A DNA stretch of 64,000 nt. Origin: UBA2882 sp964619485 (GTDB lineage: Bacteria; Bacillota; Clostridia; Lachnospirales; Lachnospiraceae). The DNA lies in NCBI GenBank assembly GCA_964619485.1, contig CAZUCI010000004.1, forward strand, positions 8,462 through 72,461, written 5' to 3'. Shown piece by piece: positions 25,729 to 34,396 of the stretch. A program made the position numbers and the translations under genes. The stretch's first letter is position 1. Each line of letters begins with the position of its first letter. The notes beneath the pieces are model-generated. The model made no database searches. It worked only from the letters and a program-made list of their open reading frames with translations, and had not been told where the DNA came from.

Positions 25729-26529
25729 ATGAGCCTGAAACAGAAAAAACTGTTTTTATTTGATATTGATGGAACCATCGCACTCAGTGAGGATGTGATA
25801 GATGGGACCTTTGAACTTCTTGAACATATCCGTTCCATTGGCGGAAGGAGCATCTATATCACCAATAATTCTTCAAAAAGCACCGCGGATTACGTGGAAA
25901 AATTTAAAAGAATGGGAATCGGGGCACAGCCGGAGGATTTTGTGACGGCGGGAAGCTATACCCTGTCCTATTTAAAAGAGCATCATGCAAAGGACCTGAT
26001 TTTTGTTATGGCGACGAAGTCCTATACAGAGGAGCTGAAACGATGCGGACTCCATATTACAGAGGAACCGATTAAGGACGTGACGCTGGTCCTGACGGCG
26101 TTCGATACGGAATTAACCTACCGAAAGCTGGAGGATGCCTGCAGACTTTTGATGGATCAGGGGAAAACAAGGAAATGGCTGGCAACGAATGCAGACCTGC
26201 GGTGCCCGGTTGATTTTGGAATGATTCCCGACTGTGGGTCCATCTGCCAGATGCTTGCTTCTGCCACGGACCGGACACCGGAGTATCTTGGAAAGCCTTC
26301 CTCCGGTCTGGTGGATTTTTCCAGAAGGATTACCGGTTTTTCCCGGGAGGAGACACTGGTTGTGGGAGACCGCATTTATACAGATATTGCCTGCGGCGTC
26401 AACGCCGGTGTGGAGACCTGCCTGGTGTATACAGGTGAGGCAAAGGAGGCAGACCGGTTAACATCCGCATGGAACATTGATTATGCCTTTCCATCAGTAA
26501 AAGAATTGTATGAGGAGATAGCAAAATGA
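25729..26529 (+). CDS. HAD-IIA family phosphatase (NagD/phosphoglycolate phosphatase-like)
   Basis: Haloacid dehalogenase-superfamily hydrolase with a C2 cap. Motif I is FLFDIDGTIALSE, motif II lies in SIYITNNSSKS, motif III is the Lys in YLGKPSS, and motif IV is VVGDRIYTDIACGVNAG. These are the hallmarks of the NagD/AraL/PGP subgroup, which dephosphorylates small sugar phosphates or nucleotides. 266 residues is the family length. ATG 25729 follows AGGAG; the stop overlaps the next gene by four bases. Confidence 0.9.
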   Translation: MSLKQKKLFLFDIDGTIALSEDVIDGTFELLEHIRSIGGRSIYITNNSSKSTADYVEKFKRMGIGAQPEDFVTAGSYTLSYLKEHHAKDLIFVMATKSYTEELKRCGLHITEEPIKDVTLVLTAFDTELTYRKLEDACRLLMDQGKTRKWLATNADLRCPVDFGMIPDCGSICQMLASATDRTPEYLGKPSSGLVDFSRRITGFSREETLVVGDRIYTDIACGVNAGVETCLVYTGEAKEADRLTSAWNIDYAFPSVKELYEEIAK

Positions 26530-27710
26530 AAACAGAGCGTATTACCTGGATAGACGGATTGAGAGGCCTTGCCTGTCTGTTTATCTTTTTTCATCATTTC
26601 ATTATGGGATTTTATCCGGCGGCGTTTCAGCAGGAAGGAAATCTGTGTCATTTTCAGGGTAATGTGGAAGCTGCCTTTTCCCAGTCGCCCCTTTCCTATT
26701 TTGTGATTGGTGATTTGTGGGTATCGGTTTTCTGCCTGGTCAGTGGATTTGTCATAGCATGGCAGGTCTTTCATATGAGTGAAGAAAAGCAGTTTTCGGT
26801 TGCGGTCTTAAAACGATATCCGAGACTGATGCTGCCATTGTTTGCACTGTCGGCCATTGTTTTTGTCATGCTGCAGCTGCAGCTGTTTTATAATGGCCCT
26901 GCATCAGTGCTGACAGGCTCCAGCTGGTTTGCCTCCTTTTATCAGAGTAAAACCAGCTTGTCAGATTTGTTTTTTGCAAGTGTGGTTGACACTTGGATTG
27001 TGGGTCTTACAAACACCTATTCCAACGCCTTCTGGATGCTGTCAGATTTATTTGCCGGCAGCTTTATGGCTTATATTCTGGCTGCCATGGGAAGAAAAAT
27101 GAACAGAGGAATGCTTTTCGTATACCTGGGTGTCGCCATAGTATATCTTTCCACCAACAGCCGTCTGACCAATTTTGCCATAGGAGTACTGCTTGCGTAT
27201 ACAGCCATTCAATATGGTGAAAAGATAAGAGAAAAGAAGAAGCTCTGTACGGTTCTGGGGATTCTTTTTCTTGCAGTATCCGTGCTTCTGGGAGGGTATC
27301 CTACGAGTGTGACTCCGACCAATTTTTACAGATATTTTGCAAAAATAATTGGAAGAATCAACCCCATTCAGTTTTATCATATGCTGTCGGCGGCATGCTT
27401 ACTGACTGGAATTTATCTGTTAAAGCCCTTGGGCAGATTCCTTTCACTGAAGCCATTTTTGTGGCTGGGGAAAATATCCTATTCTGTTTTTCTGGTACAT
27501 ATACCCATTCTGTTTTCCGTTGGGGCATGGGTTATGGTACGCGTTATGTCCATGACAGGAAGGTATCATGTGTCTGCAATGACAGCATTTGGAGTCTGTC
27601 TGATTCTGGTGCTGTTCATTGGATGGGGATTTTATCAATGGATTGAGAGACCGTGCAGTAAATTTACCAATTGGATTGTTTTAAAGCTGACGGTCACAGG
27701 GAGAAAGTAA
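26526..27710 (+). CDS. Acyltransferase family 3 membrane protein (OafA/YrhL-like)
   Basis: Integral membrane acyltransferase that typically O-acetylates cell-surface sugars. It starts ERITWIDGLRGLACLFIFFHHF, the conserved arginine- and histidine-containing first helix of the family, and continues with about ten hydrophobic helices over 394 residues. There is no C-terminal SGNH domain. The start ATG overlaps the HAD stop; the LytTR-type regulator starts two bases after this gene. Substrate unknown. Confidence 0.88.
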   Translation: MKTERITWIDGLRGLACLFIFFHHFIMGFYPAAFQQEGNLCHFQGNVEAAFSQSPLSYFVIGDLWVSVFCLVSGFVIAWQVFHMSEEKQFSVAVLKRYPRLMLPLFALSAIVFVMLQLQLFYNGPASVLTGSSWFASFYQSKTSLSDLFFASVVDTWIVGLTNTYSNAFWMLSDLFAGSFMAYILAAMGRKMNRGMLFVYLGVAIVYLSTNSRLTNFAIGVLLAYTAIQYGEKIREKKKLCTVLGILFLAVSVLLGGYPTSVTPTNFYRYFAKIIGRINPIQFYHMLSAACLLTGIYLLKPLGRFLSLKPFLWLGKISYSVFLVHIPILFSVGAWVMVRVMSMTGRYHVSAMTAFGVCLILVLFIGWGFYQWIERPCSKFTNWIVLKLTVTGRK

Positions 27711-27711
27711 T

Positions 27712-28509
27712 ATGAACTATAAGGATACGGAACAATTAGCCATGCGTGCAGTGCAGGGATACTATGAGGGAGACACTACCCTGTTTTTTCAGTGTCTTCA
27801 TTCAGATGTTGTTATTCTTTCCGTTGGAAAAGGACAGCTGCTTGAGGGAAAGGAAAGTGTAATGGAGCACTTCACACATTCTGCCCAGTCACAAGTGAAG
27901 AACAGGATATCGTCCATGACCTGTAAGGCATATCCCATCGCAAAGGGACAGTGCTATTGTGTTCTGCAGATGGATATTACAACCATCTATCCCGATGGGC
28001 ATATGGCTAAGGTAAATCAGAGAATGACTGTAATCTGGTCCTATAGGGAGAGCTGGCTGATACGCCACCTGAACATATCAATTTCCATGCAGATGGACTA
28101 CACGCAGGTTCGTGTCAGTCACATCAGTGAAGATTTTATGACAGAAATTATGGCACAGGAGCGAATGGAAAAGAAGGTCTGCTTAAAGGCTGCTGATGGG
28201 GGAAAGTATTATGTTCAGATTTCATCCATCATTCGCCTGGAGGCAGGACGAAACTGCACGCATGTTTATACTGCAGAACAGGAGCTGATTGTAAAAAAGA
28301 CACTGAAGGATGTTCTCGAGGAGATTCAGGATGGTACAATTCTCCGGGTTCATCAGAGCCATGCTGTCAATGTATGGCAGGTGCTGAGCGTCAACAATTA
28401 TAAAGCAGGTCTGAAGGATGGCAGTACCATTCCGATTTCCAGAGAGCATTATGCGGAGACAAAGGACCGGATATTGAAACTCTTACAAAATAAAATAACA
28501 GCAGAATAA
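27712..28509 (+). CDS. LytTR-type DNA-binding protein with NTF2/SnoaL-like N-terminus
   Basis: 265 residues. The N-terminal about 135 residues look like a cone-shaped NTF2/SnoaL-like domain (MRAVQGYYEGDTTLFFQCLHSDVVILSVG, later GHMAKVNQRMTVIWSYRESWLIRHLNIS). Residues about 160-260 are a LytTR DNA-binding domain (YVQISSIIRLEAGRNCTHVYT, TILRVHQSHAVNV, IPISREHY). There is no receiver domain, so a small ligand rather than phosphorylation may control it; that is inference. It ends the co-oriented run starting at nrdD; a new promoter follows. Confidence 0.8.
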   Translation: MNYKDTEQLAMRAVQGYYEGDTTLFFQCLHSDVVILSVGKGQLLEGKESVMEHFTHSAQSQVKNRISSMTCKAYPIAKGQCYCVLQMDITTIYPDGHMAKVNQRMTVIWSYRESWLIRHLNISISMQMDYTQVRVSHISEDFMTEIMAQERMEKKVCLKAADGGKYYVQISSIIRLEAGRNCTHVYTAEQELIVKKTLKDVLEEIQDGTILRVHQSHAVNVWQVLSVNNYKAGLKDGSTIPISREHYAETKDRILKLLQNKITAE

Positions 28510-28531
28510 CTCGAAAAAGATACATTTTAGC

Positions 28532-28561
28532 TTGACTGTAGAAAAAAACGGCGGCTATAAT
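28532..28561 (+). promoter_or_regulatory. Promoter upstream of the LuxR-like regulator
   Basis: TTGACT (28532-28537) and a perfect TATAAT (28556-28561) are 18 bases apart, leaving a leader of about 110 bases before the regulator start at 28679. Confidence 0.6.
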
Positions 28562-28678
28562 TTAATTAGTGTGCATCAATTGCAAATTTAAAAATGTGAA
28601 CTTTTGACCGATTTTGTTGACGAAGTTATTAAAAAAAAGTAAACTTTACATAAATATAATGTAATCAGCAGAGCAGAA

Positions 28679-31108
28679 ATGCACAACAGCGTACGATATG
28701 AGGAAAAGAACTTGGAGAAACTTGCAGAGCGAATTCAAAAAATTCATAGTGACGCATATTACGAGAAGCAATTTGAGGAGATGAAGCTGCATCGGTATGG
28801 GTATATTCATGCACCCTTTGGATGGGATAAGTCATTGTTTGTAAAAGGCTATCTTGACTGCCTGGAGGAGCAGAATTACACGTGGACACAGTGGGAACAG
28901 GGAATGAATTACACAGCGTGGGAAAAAAAGATTTGCAGCAGCTTTCCACCGATTGTTGTTCTTTCCAATCTGGAGCGGCTGATGGCAGATAATAATCTGG
29001 AGGATTTAATCCGATTTATTACAGCGGAGAAAAGGGTTCGCCAGTTTGTGTTGATTTCCTCTGTGGATATGCCGCAGAGTCTGATTCCTTTTCGGGTTTT
29101 TGGGGAAATGTTCATTTTGGGGAAAAATGAACTTAAGCCCTCAAGGGAAGAGGTTGAGCTGTTTTTCGCAGGCAGAGATATTTACCTGAACAGCTATGAT
29201 TATCAGAAAATCGAAGATGTTTTCAACAATATGCCTTTGATGATTCGTCTGCTTCCAAGACGGATTTCTGAAGCTGGCACTTTTAACAACAGTGTGGTAA
29301 AGCAGTGCTGTAATGACGCGTTCAGCTATTTCGATGTATCTTATTTTCGTTCGATTCCCTTAAAATACCAGAATATATTTTTTAAGCTTTGTTACTTTAA
29401 TGAAATAGATATGGAGCTTTTTGAGAAGGTGCTGGGTTATTCTCCAGATGAGAGTGCCGAAATCAGCAGGAATATTATTTTCTTTGGAAGCTTTCTGGAG
29501 AGAGGCGTAGAGGATGGCATATGGGTTTTAAATCCCTTTGCCAGGAGGTTTCTACGTCATTTTTTTGGAAATTATATACAAAATGGTGAGATGGATACCT
29601 GCTATGAACGTGCCATTTCTTTTTATATGGACAAAGAGAAATATCTTCAGGTGTTGATATTTGCCTCCATTCTGGAAAAATGGGAGATTGTGGCCGATGT
29701 TTTAAAACGGCTGCTTCCGGGACATGTCTCAGTGGTAAATTATCTGGAACTGGAGGAGTACATAGAGAGTCTGCCCATGGCCTATGTCAGGTATGAGCCG
29801 AAGCTTGTGGCAGCCCGGGCGATGCTTGCCTCCATTCTTTGTCAGAAGGAGGAAGCAATGGTCTGGTATCTGTGGATGGAGAAGCTTTCTGCGGATAAGG
29901 AAAATCCGGAGCTTGCAGCGGAGGCTAAAAAGTTTTTATATTATCTTTTCATCGCCATGCCGGGGGTACATGAGGATAAATTTTTGGAATCAACACCTAA
30001 GATTGCAGCAGGAATGCTGGGGAATGGGTTGAAATCCTTTGATATTGTCATTACCTCCAACATGCCAAGTGTTGTTCATGGTGGAAGGGACTTCACCAAT
30101 TATGTGCCAAAATACAGGGAAATGATTGTTCTTACGGGTAAAATTCTGCATATTATTTTAGGAAAAAGGCAGGCAGGCTTTCTCTATCTGGTGGATGGAG
30201 AGGTAAACTATGAGCAGAATCATCTGCGTAAGGCGCTAGACTCGGTGACCAAGGGACTGACGGAGGCCAAAAAGAGTGAAAATCTGGAGATGGTTTTTGC
30301 CGGGAACTGTATTCTTTCCTATATTTATCTGGCATATAACAGAGAGTCGGATGTGCGCGCCATATGGGAGAGCACCTCTAAATATCTGGAGGAGCATGCA
30401 GTTTCCCACCTGCTTGGAAACATGGAGGCCTTCCTTTTGAATCTTGAGCTGATCAATGGAGATACGAGGAATATTAACAGATGGCTGGATCAGGCCCTGT
30501 CTGAATATGAGCGCTTCTATACCATGAACCGGTATCTTTTTCTGGTGAAAACCAGAGTTTACATAGAAAAGCAGGAGTATTTCAAGGCATATACCCTTCT
30601 TTTACAGCTGACAGACTATGCGGTGGATTATAAAATGTACTATCTCCAGATAGAGACCTCCCTCCTGATGGCGATTACTGTGTTCCGCGCCAAAAAGGAT
30701 AATTATATTGAGCATCTGGAAAGGGCACTCAGTCTGGGCAAAAGATATAAGGTGGAGAGAGTTTTTGCCATGGAGGGAGCGGCTCTGCTTCCAATCATGG
30801 AGGAGCTGAAAGCCCGTAAGGATATGAAAAAGGACGCTTCCTTTCAGAGAGTTTATCAGTCTGTTGAGGAGTTTGCAAAGATGTATCCCAATTACTTAAA
30901 GCGTATCAACAAGGACGGACTTTTGACAGAGATGGAGAATGACGTCATAAAGCTTGTGGCAGAGGGCTGCAGAAACAACGAGATTGCAAAGAGGCTCATC
31001 GTGTCGGAAAACACGGTGAAGTACCATTTAAAGAATATATATGGAAAATTAAATGTAAAAAACCGGGCAGAGGCGGCGAAGGTAGCAAGGGAACGAAAGT
31101 ACGTGTAG
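28679..31108 (+). CDS. Large MalT/LuxR-like transcriptional regulator with degenerate ATPase site
   Basis: 809 residues. The C-terminal about 65 residues are a LuxR helix-turn-helix (LLTEMENDVIKLVAEGCRNNEIAKRL, SENTVKYHLKNIYGKLNVKNRAEA). The middle is helical and probably TPR-like. The N-terminus resembles STAND regulators such as MalT, but the P-loop reads APFGWDKS (residues 45-52), missing the GK pair glycine, and the Walker B equivalent reads IVVLSNLERL without paired aspartates, so ATP binding is doubtful. The ATG at 28679 has a weak ribosome site. It stands 13 bases upstream of the next gene and is probably the regulator of the baseplate module. Confidence 0.82.
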   Translation: MHNSVRYEEKNLEKLAERIQKIHSDAYYEKQFEEMKLHRYGYIHAPFGWDKSLFVKGYLDCLEEQNYTWTQWEQGMNYTAWEKKICSSFPPIVVLSNLERLMADNNLEDLIRFITAEKRVRQFVLISSVDMPQSLIPFRVFGEMFILGKNELKPSREEVELFFAGRDIYLNSYDYQKIEDVFNNMPLMIRLLPRRISEAGTFNNSVVKQCCNDAFSYFDVSYFRSIPLKYQNIFFKLCYFNEIDMELFEKVLGYSPDESAEISRNIIFFGSFLERGVEDGIWVLNPFARRFLRHFFGNYIQNGEMDTCYERAISFYMDKEKYLQVLIFASILEKWEIVADVLKRLLPGHVSVVNYLELEEYIESLPMAYVRYEPKLVAARAMLASILCQKEEAMVWYLWMEKLSADKENPELAAEAKKFLYYLFIAMPGVHEDKFLESTPKIAAGMLGNGLKSFDIVITSNMPSVVHGGRDFTNYVPKYREMIVLTGKILHIILGKRQAGFLYLVDGEVNYEQNHLRKALDSVTKGLTEAKKSENLEMVFAGNCILSYIYLAYNRESDVRAIWESTSKYLEEHAVSHLLGNMEAFLLNLELINGDTRNINRWLDQALSEYERFYTMNRYLFLVKTRVYIEKQEYFKAYTLLLQLTDYAVDYKMYYLQIETSLLMAITVFRAKKDNYIEHLERALSLGKRYKVERVFAMEGAALLPIMEELKARKDMKKDASFQRVYQSVEEFAKMYPNYLKRINKDGLLTEMENDVIKLVAEGCRNNEIAKRLIVSENTVKYHLKNIYGKLNVKNRAEAAKVARERKYV

Positions 31109-31121
31109 TGAGAGGAGTTCT

Positions 31122-31955
31122 ATGCAGAGCAGAGAAGAGAAGGTCGAACAGATTGAAAAGAAAAAGAGAGTGGAAACCTATGACAGGCTCACGGCTGTCG
31201 CCCACTTTGATGTGGAGCATTTCAGTGAACATAAGAAGCTGGAGGGGTACTATGAGGACCGGCTGATCGGTCATATGTTCCGCTGTGACCGTCTGATGAA
31301 GATGGAAACCATGTTTGGCAGGCTGCAGATGGGCTATAACCCCAACAGAGGACGAAGCTTTATTTTTGCCAATTTAAAAACCTCCCGCTATGATACGGTC
31401 AGCAGCCGTTATCAGAAGGAGATGGCGGAATATCAGATGAAGACCCTGATAAAGGGACAGAACCAGAACCGTGCATATATATCAAAGCGCAGCAATATGT
31501 CCTCCATTCTTTTGGAGAAGGCGGAGGCGAAGCCATGGAGTGAAGAATCCGTGCGCCCTTATTATACCAGAGCAAATTCAGAGGCTCTGGTAAAAACCAT
31601 GCCTTTTTTTAACAGAACAGAGGAACGTGGACAGCTGGAGGAGACCAGGCAGAAGCAAAAGGCAATTCGTGATATTGTTGCCCAGAATGCAAGAGAGGGC
31701 AATCATTCTGAAAATACAGCCTATCAGCAGGAGGCAGTCAGGCAGCTTGAAAAGGAAAATATGCTGGAGGCCATTCTTTATCGGAAAGAGGCAGGAAGCA
31801 AATTTTTCCTTCGGAAGATCAATTATGCCTTTGATATTCAGAAGCATGAGATGTTTGAATATTATAAGCACCGTAAAAATGAGATTGAAGCAGGCGCAGA
31901 CATGACCAGTATAACAGCCGGGGACGAGGGCGAGCCTGATAAGGATGAAAAATAA
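31122..31955 (+). CDS. Protein of unknown function in the baseplate module
   Basis: 277 residues that I do not recognise. It is hydrophilic, rich in K, E, Q and R, without signal peptide or membrane segment. The N-terminus (REEKVEQIEKKKRVETYDR) and the region around residues 165-215 look helical and possibly coiled-coil. The C-terminus is acidic (GDEGEPDKDEK). A good AGAGGAG precedes ATG 31122. Placement between the LuxR-like regulator and the baseplate genes suggests a structural or assembly role, but nothing in the sequence proves it. Confidence 0.75.
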   Translation: MQSREEKVEQIEKKKRVETYDRLTAVAHFDVEHFSEHKKLEGYYEDRLIGHMFRCDRLMKMETMFGRLQMGYNPNRGRSFIFANLKTSRYDTVSSRYQKEMAEYQMKTLIKGQNQNRAYISKRSNMSSILLEKAEAKPWSEESVRPYYTRANSEALVKTMPFFNRTEERGQLEETRQKQKAIRDIVAQNAREGNHSENTAYQQEAVRQLEKENMLEAILYRKEAGSKFFLRKINYAFDIQKHEMFEYYKHRKNEIEAGADMTSITAGDEGEPDKDEK

Positions 31956-32060
31956 AAAATGATTGAAGACTACCCGTTAGGGTAGGGCGGAATTTAAAAC
32001 GGCATGATATAGTAAAGCGTAAGTGGAAAAATTTGTAGAATTATGCGATGAGGTGCCAGA

Positions 32061-32399
32061 GTGGACGAAAAAACCGGCGGGTTTGAAGAAATAATATACG
32101 AAAAGCTTTTGCTTCTGGCAAAAACGATGCTTCATTTGTACTGTGAATACGCAGTGCAGACAGATGAAGGCGGTGCAATTGCCCAGATAAAGGGACATGT
32201 GCTGTTTGCTGAGGAGCTGAGAAAGCTGGATGAGCGTTCTGTCTCGGGGGAAGAGGCCGTAGCGTACGGACAGGGAATGAGAAGGCTGCTCGATCAGGTA
32301 GCCTTACTATGTGGAGGAAGGTATCGGGGAACTGTAAAGGGACAAGAAACTCTTAGGGAGAGATTAGTATGGGTAACAGAAACGCAGCAGAAAAAATGA
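32061..32399 (+). CDS. Small protein of unknown function preceding the baseplate gene
   Basis: 112 residues, mostly helical by composition, beginning at GTG 32061 with GAGGTG upstream. No recognised domain; the lysozyme-like gp25 wedge protein that often sits here in phage-tail-like clusters was looked for and its motifs are not seen. It overlaps the following baseplate gene by about 30 bases, a sign of co-translation. A CTACCC/GGGTAG hairpin without T run (31970-31985) lies in the 105-base gap before it. Confidence 0.65.
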   Translation: MDEKTGGFEEIIYEKLLLLAKTMLHLYCEYAVQTDEGGAIAQIKGHVLFAEELRKLDERSVSGEEAVAYGQGMRRLLDQVALLCGGRYRGTVKGQETLRERLVWVTETQQKK

Positions 32400-34396
32400 A
32401 TCAGCTTATGGCCTCCTATGTGCCTGAATTTTCATTTGATGAAAAGAGTGATGAACCGGGAAGTGTACTTTCCGTGTTGTGCAGGGACATGATTGAGGGA
32501 AGTGAACAGCGTTTTGATAAAGTGGTAAGCAAGCATAAAATTCAGTATCTGAACCTTCTGGATGAGCTGAAGGAAGAGCCGGTCGCAGCATCCAAGGGCT
32601 ATGCACAGTTTCAGCCGGTTTTATCCTACGAGACGGAAAATGTTTTTGTTCCAAAGCATACACAGGTCATGGCGCAGAAGGGTAATGTGGGAGATATTAT
32701 TTTTGAAACCACCCACGATATGTCTGCAACCAACGCAGTGCCGGTTTTGGCAGTCAATACGGATAAGGAGACGGACACCATTATCTGTCATGATTTTTCG
32801 GAGGGAATCACAGCCTTTAAGGCCTTTTCCAATGAGGGAGAAAATCAGGCGGAGCATAAGCTGTATCTGTGCTTTGACTCTTTGTTTGACTATGTGGAGC
32901 AGGTGGATTTTGATCTGTATATAGAAGCGAGAAATAAGGATAATAAGGAAATTCAGGAGGAGACCATCCGCGAGATGACCAGGGAGGGCGTTACCTGGTA
33001 TATGCAGGGTGCTGATGGTGAGCCTGTTTATTTTGATAAGGTTGAGCCCGGAGAGCGGAAAATCCATTTTGAGAAAAAGGATTACCGCATGGAAAAATCC
33101 ACCAATATGCAGAGGGAAGGCTATTACATTGTTGCTTCTGCCAGTGGAGAGCTGGGGGAAATATATATTGATACCATCCGTGCGGGCTGGGAGAGAAGCG
33201 ATGTAATACCGGAGCAGGTATATGTGAACGGCATGGAGGACTCTCCGGCAGTTGTATATCCCTTTGGGCGGCCCATGGGACTATACAACGAATTTTCAGT
33301 GGAAAACAGAGAGGTTCTTTCCAAAAGAGGTGCTCTGATTACGCTGGATTTTGATCTGGATTACTCGGAGTATGAGGAAAGCCTGGATGTTCCAAAGGCA
33401 GACATCGAATATAAAAATATCATGAAAAAGCCAAAAAAATCTGCGGTGGTCAACAGCTCTCAGGTATTGGCGGACTATGTGGTCTGGGAATATCTGAGTC
33501 AGAATGGCTGGAAACGAATCTGGCAGGAGGAGTATATCTGTTCCATGTTTAACGGAACAGCCAAGGGGCATATGAGTCTTTCCTTCACTGCACCGGAGGA
33601 TATGATGCCCTACGAGGAGGATTTGACCGGTGGAAGAATCCGTGCAAGACTTCTTCGGGCTGAGAATATTTATAAGGTTCCGGCGGTCTATGTCTGTCCG
33701 AGAATCAGTCAGATGAAGCTTTCCTATCGCTATGAGCAGAAGCAGTATGCTGATTATGCTTATACCTGCAACAGCTTTGAGGACTGTAATGTGACCATGG
33801 ACCTTCATGAGGGGAAGACGGTAACTCCCTTTTACTGCAGGGAGCATGAGAGAAGATGTCTTTATCTGGGCTTTGATGCATCATTGCAGGGAACCCCGGC
33901 AAGCCTGTACTTTGATATCGATAATTTCAGTGATCGTCCGATTACCTTCACTGTGGAGTATTTTTCTGACCGTGGCTTTAAGAGCATCAAGGTGACAGAT
34001 GCCACCTCCGGTTTTCTTGGAAGTGGAAATCTTCTGCTTATGATTCCGGGAGACATGAAAAAGACAAAAATGTATGGAAAAGAAGCTTATTTTATCCGCT
34101 TCGTAGGCTTTAACAGAGAATATCCTGATTTTGCGCTGCCACTCATTCGTGGAATCTATATGAATATGGCAAAAATTGAAAATATCAATGTGATGGAGGA
34201 AGTCTTTTATCTGGATTCCTATGAAAACGCGGTTGACCTGTCACTTGCCGCCCAGAACCTGCTGAAGCTTTCCGTATGGGGAAAGGAAAAGGATACAGAT
34301 TTTGTTTTATGGAGCCCAGGGGACAGCCGTGGAGAAATCGAGCATACCTATCAGGCTGGAAACATCCGGCAGGAAAGGGTGAGGCGCATTTTTTAA
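32369..34396 (+). CDS. Baseplate J-like protein, N-terminal part (frame ends at a T6 run)
   Basis: 675 residues forming the first part of a putative baseplate assembly protein of the contractile-tail type (baseplate J/gp6 wedge family). The N-terminal region (MNQLMASYVPEFSFDE, FDKVVSKHKIQYLNLLDEL, then KGYAQFQPV and VPKHTQVMAQ) is typical of the family. Start ATG 32369 follows AGGGAGAG. The frame stops at TAA 34394-34396 inside CATTTTTTAA, while homologous-looking sequence continues in the -1 frame up to 35772. A seventh T would join both parts into one protein of about 1134 residues. The break may be a real indel, a sequencing error, or programmed slippage. Confidence 0.75.
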   Translation: MGNRNAAEKMNQLMASYVPEFSFDEKSDEPGSVLSVLCRDMIEGSEQRFDKVVSKHKIQYLNLLDELKEEPVAASKGYAQFQPVLSYETENVFVPKHTQVMAQKGNVGDIIFETTHDMSATNAVPVLAVNTDKETDTIICHDFSEGITAFKAFSNEGENQAEHKLYLCFDSLFDYVEQVDFDLYIEARNKDNKEIQEETIREMTREGVTWYMQGADGEPVYFDKVEPGERKIHFEKKDYRMEKSTNMQREGYYIVASASGELGEIYIDTIRAGWERSDVIPEQVYVNGMEDSPAVVYPFGRPMGLYNEFSVENREVLSKRGALITLDFDLDYSEYEESLDVPKADIEYKNIMKKPKKSAVVNSSQVLADYVVWEYLSQNGWKRIWQEEYICSMFNGTAKGHMSLSFTAPEDMMPYEEDLTGGRIRARLLRAENIYKVPAVYVCPRISQMKLSYRYEQKQYADYAYTCNSFEDCNVTMDLHEGKTVTPFYCREHERRCLYLGFDASLQGTPASLYFDIDNFSDRPITFTVEYFSDRGFKSIKVTDATSGFLGSGNLLLMIPGDMKKTKMYGKEAYFIRFVGFNREYPDFALPLIRGIYMNMAKIENINVMEEVFYLDSYENAVDLSLAAQNLLKLSVWGKEKDTDFVLWSPGDSRGEIEHTYQAGNIRQERVRRIF

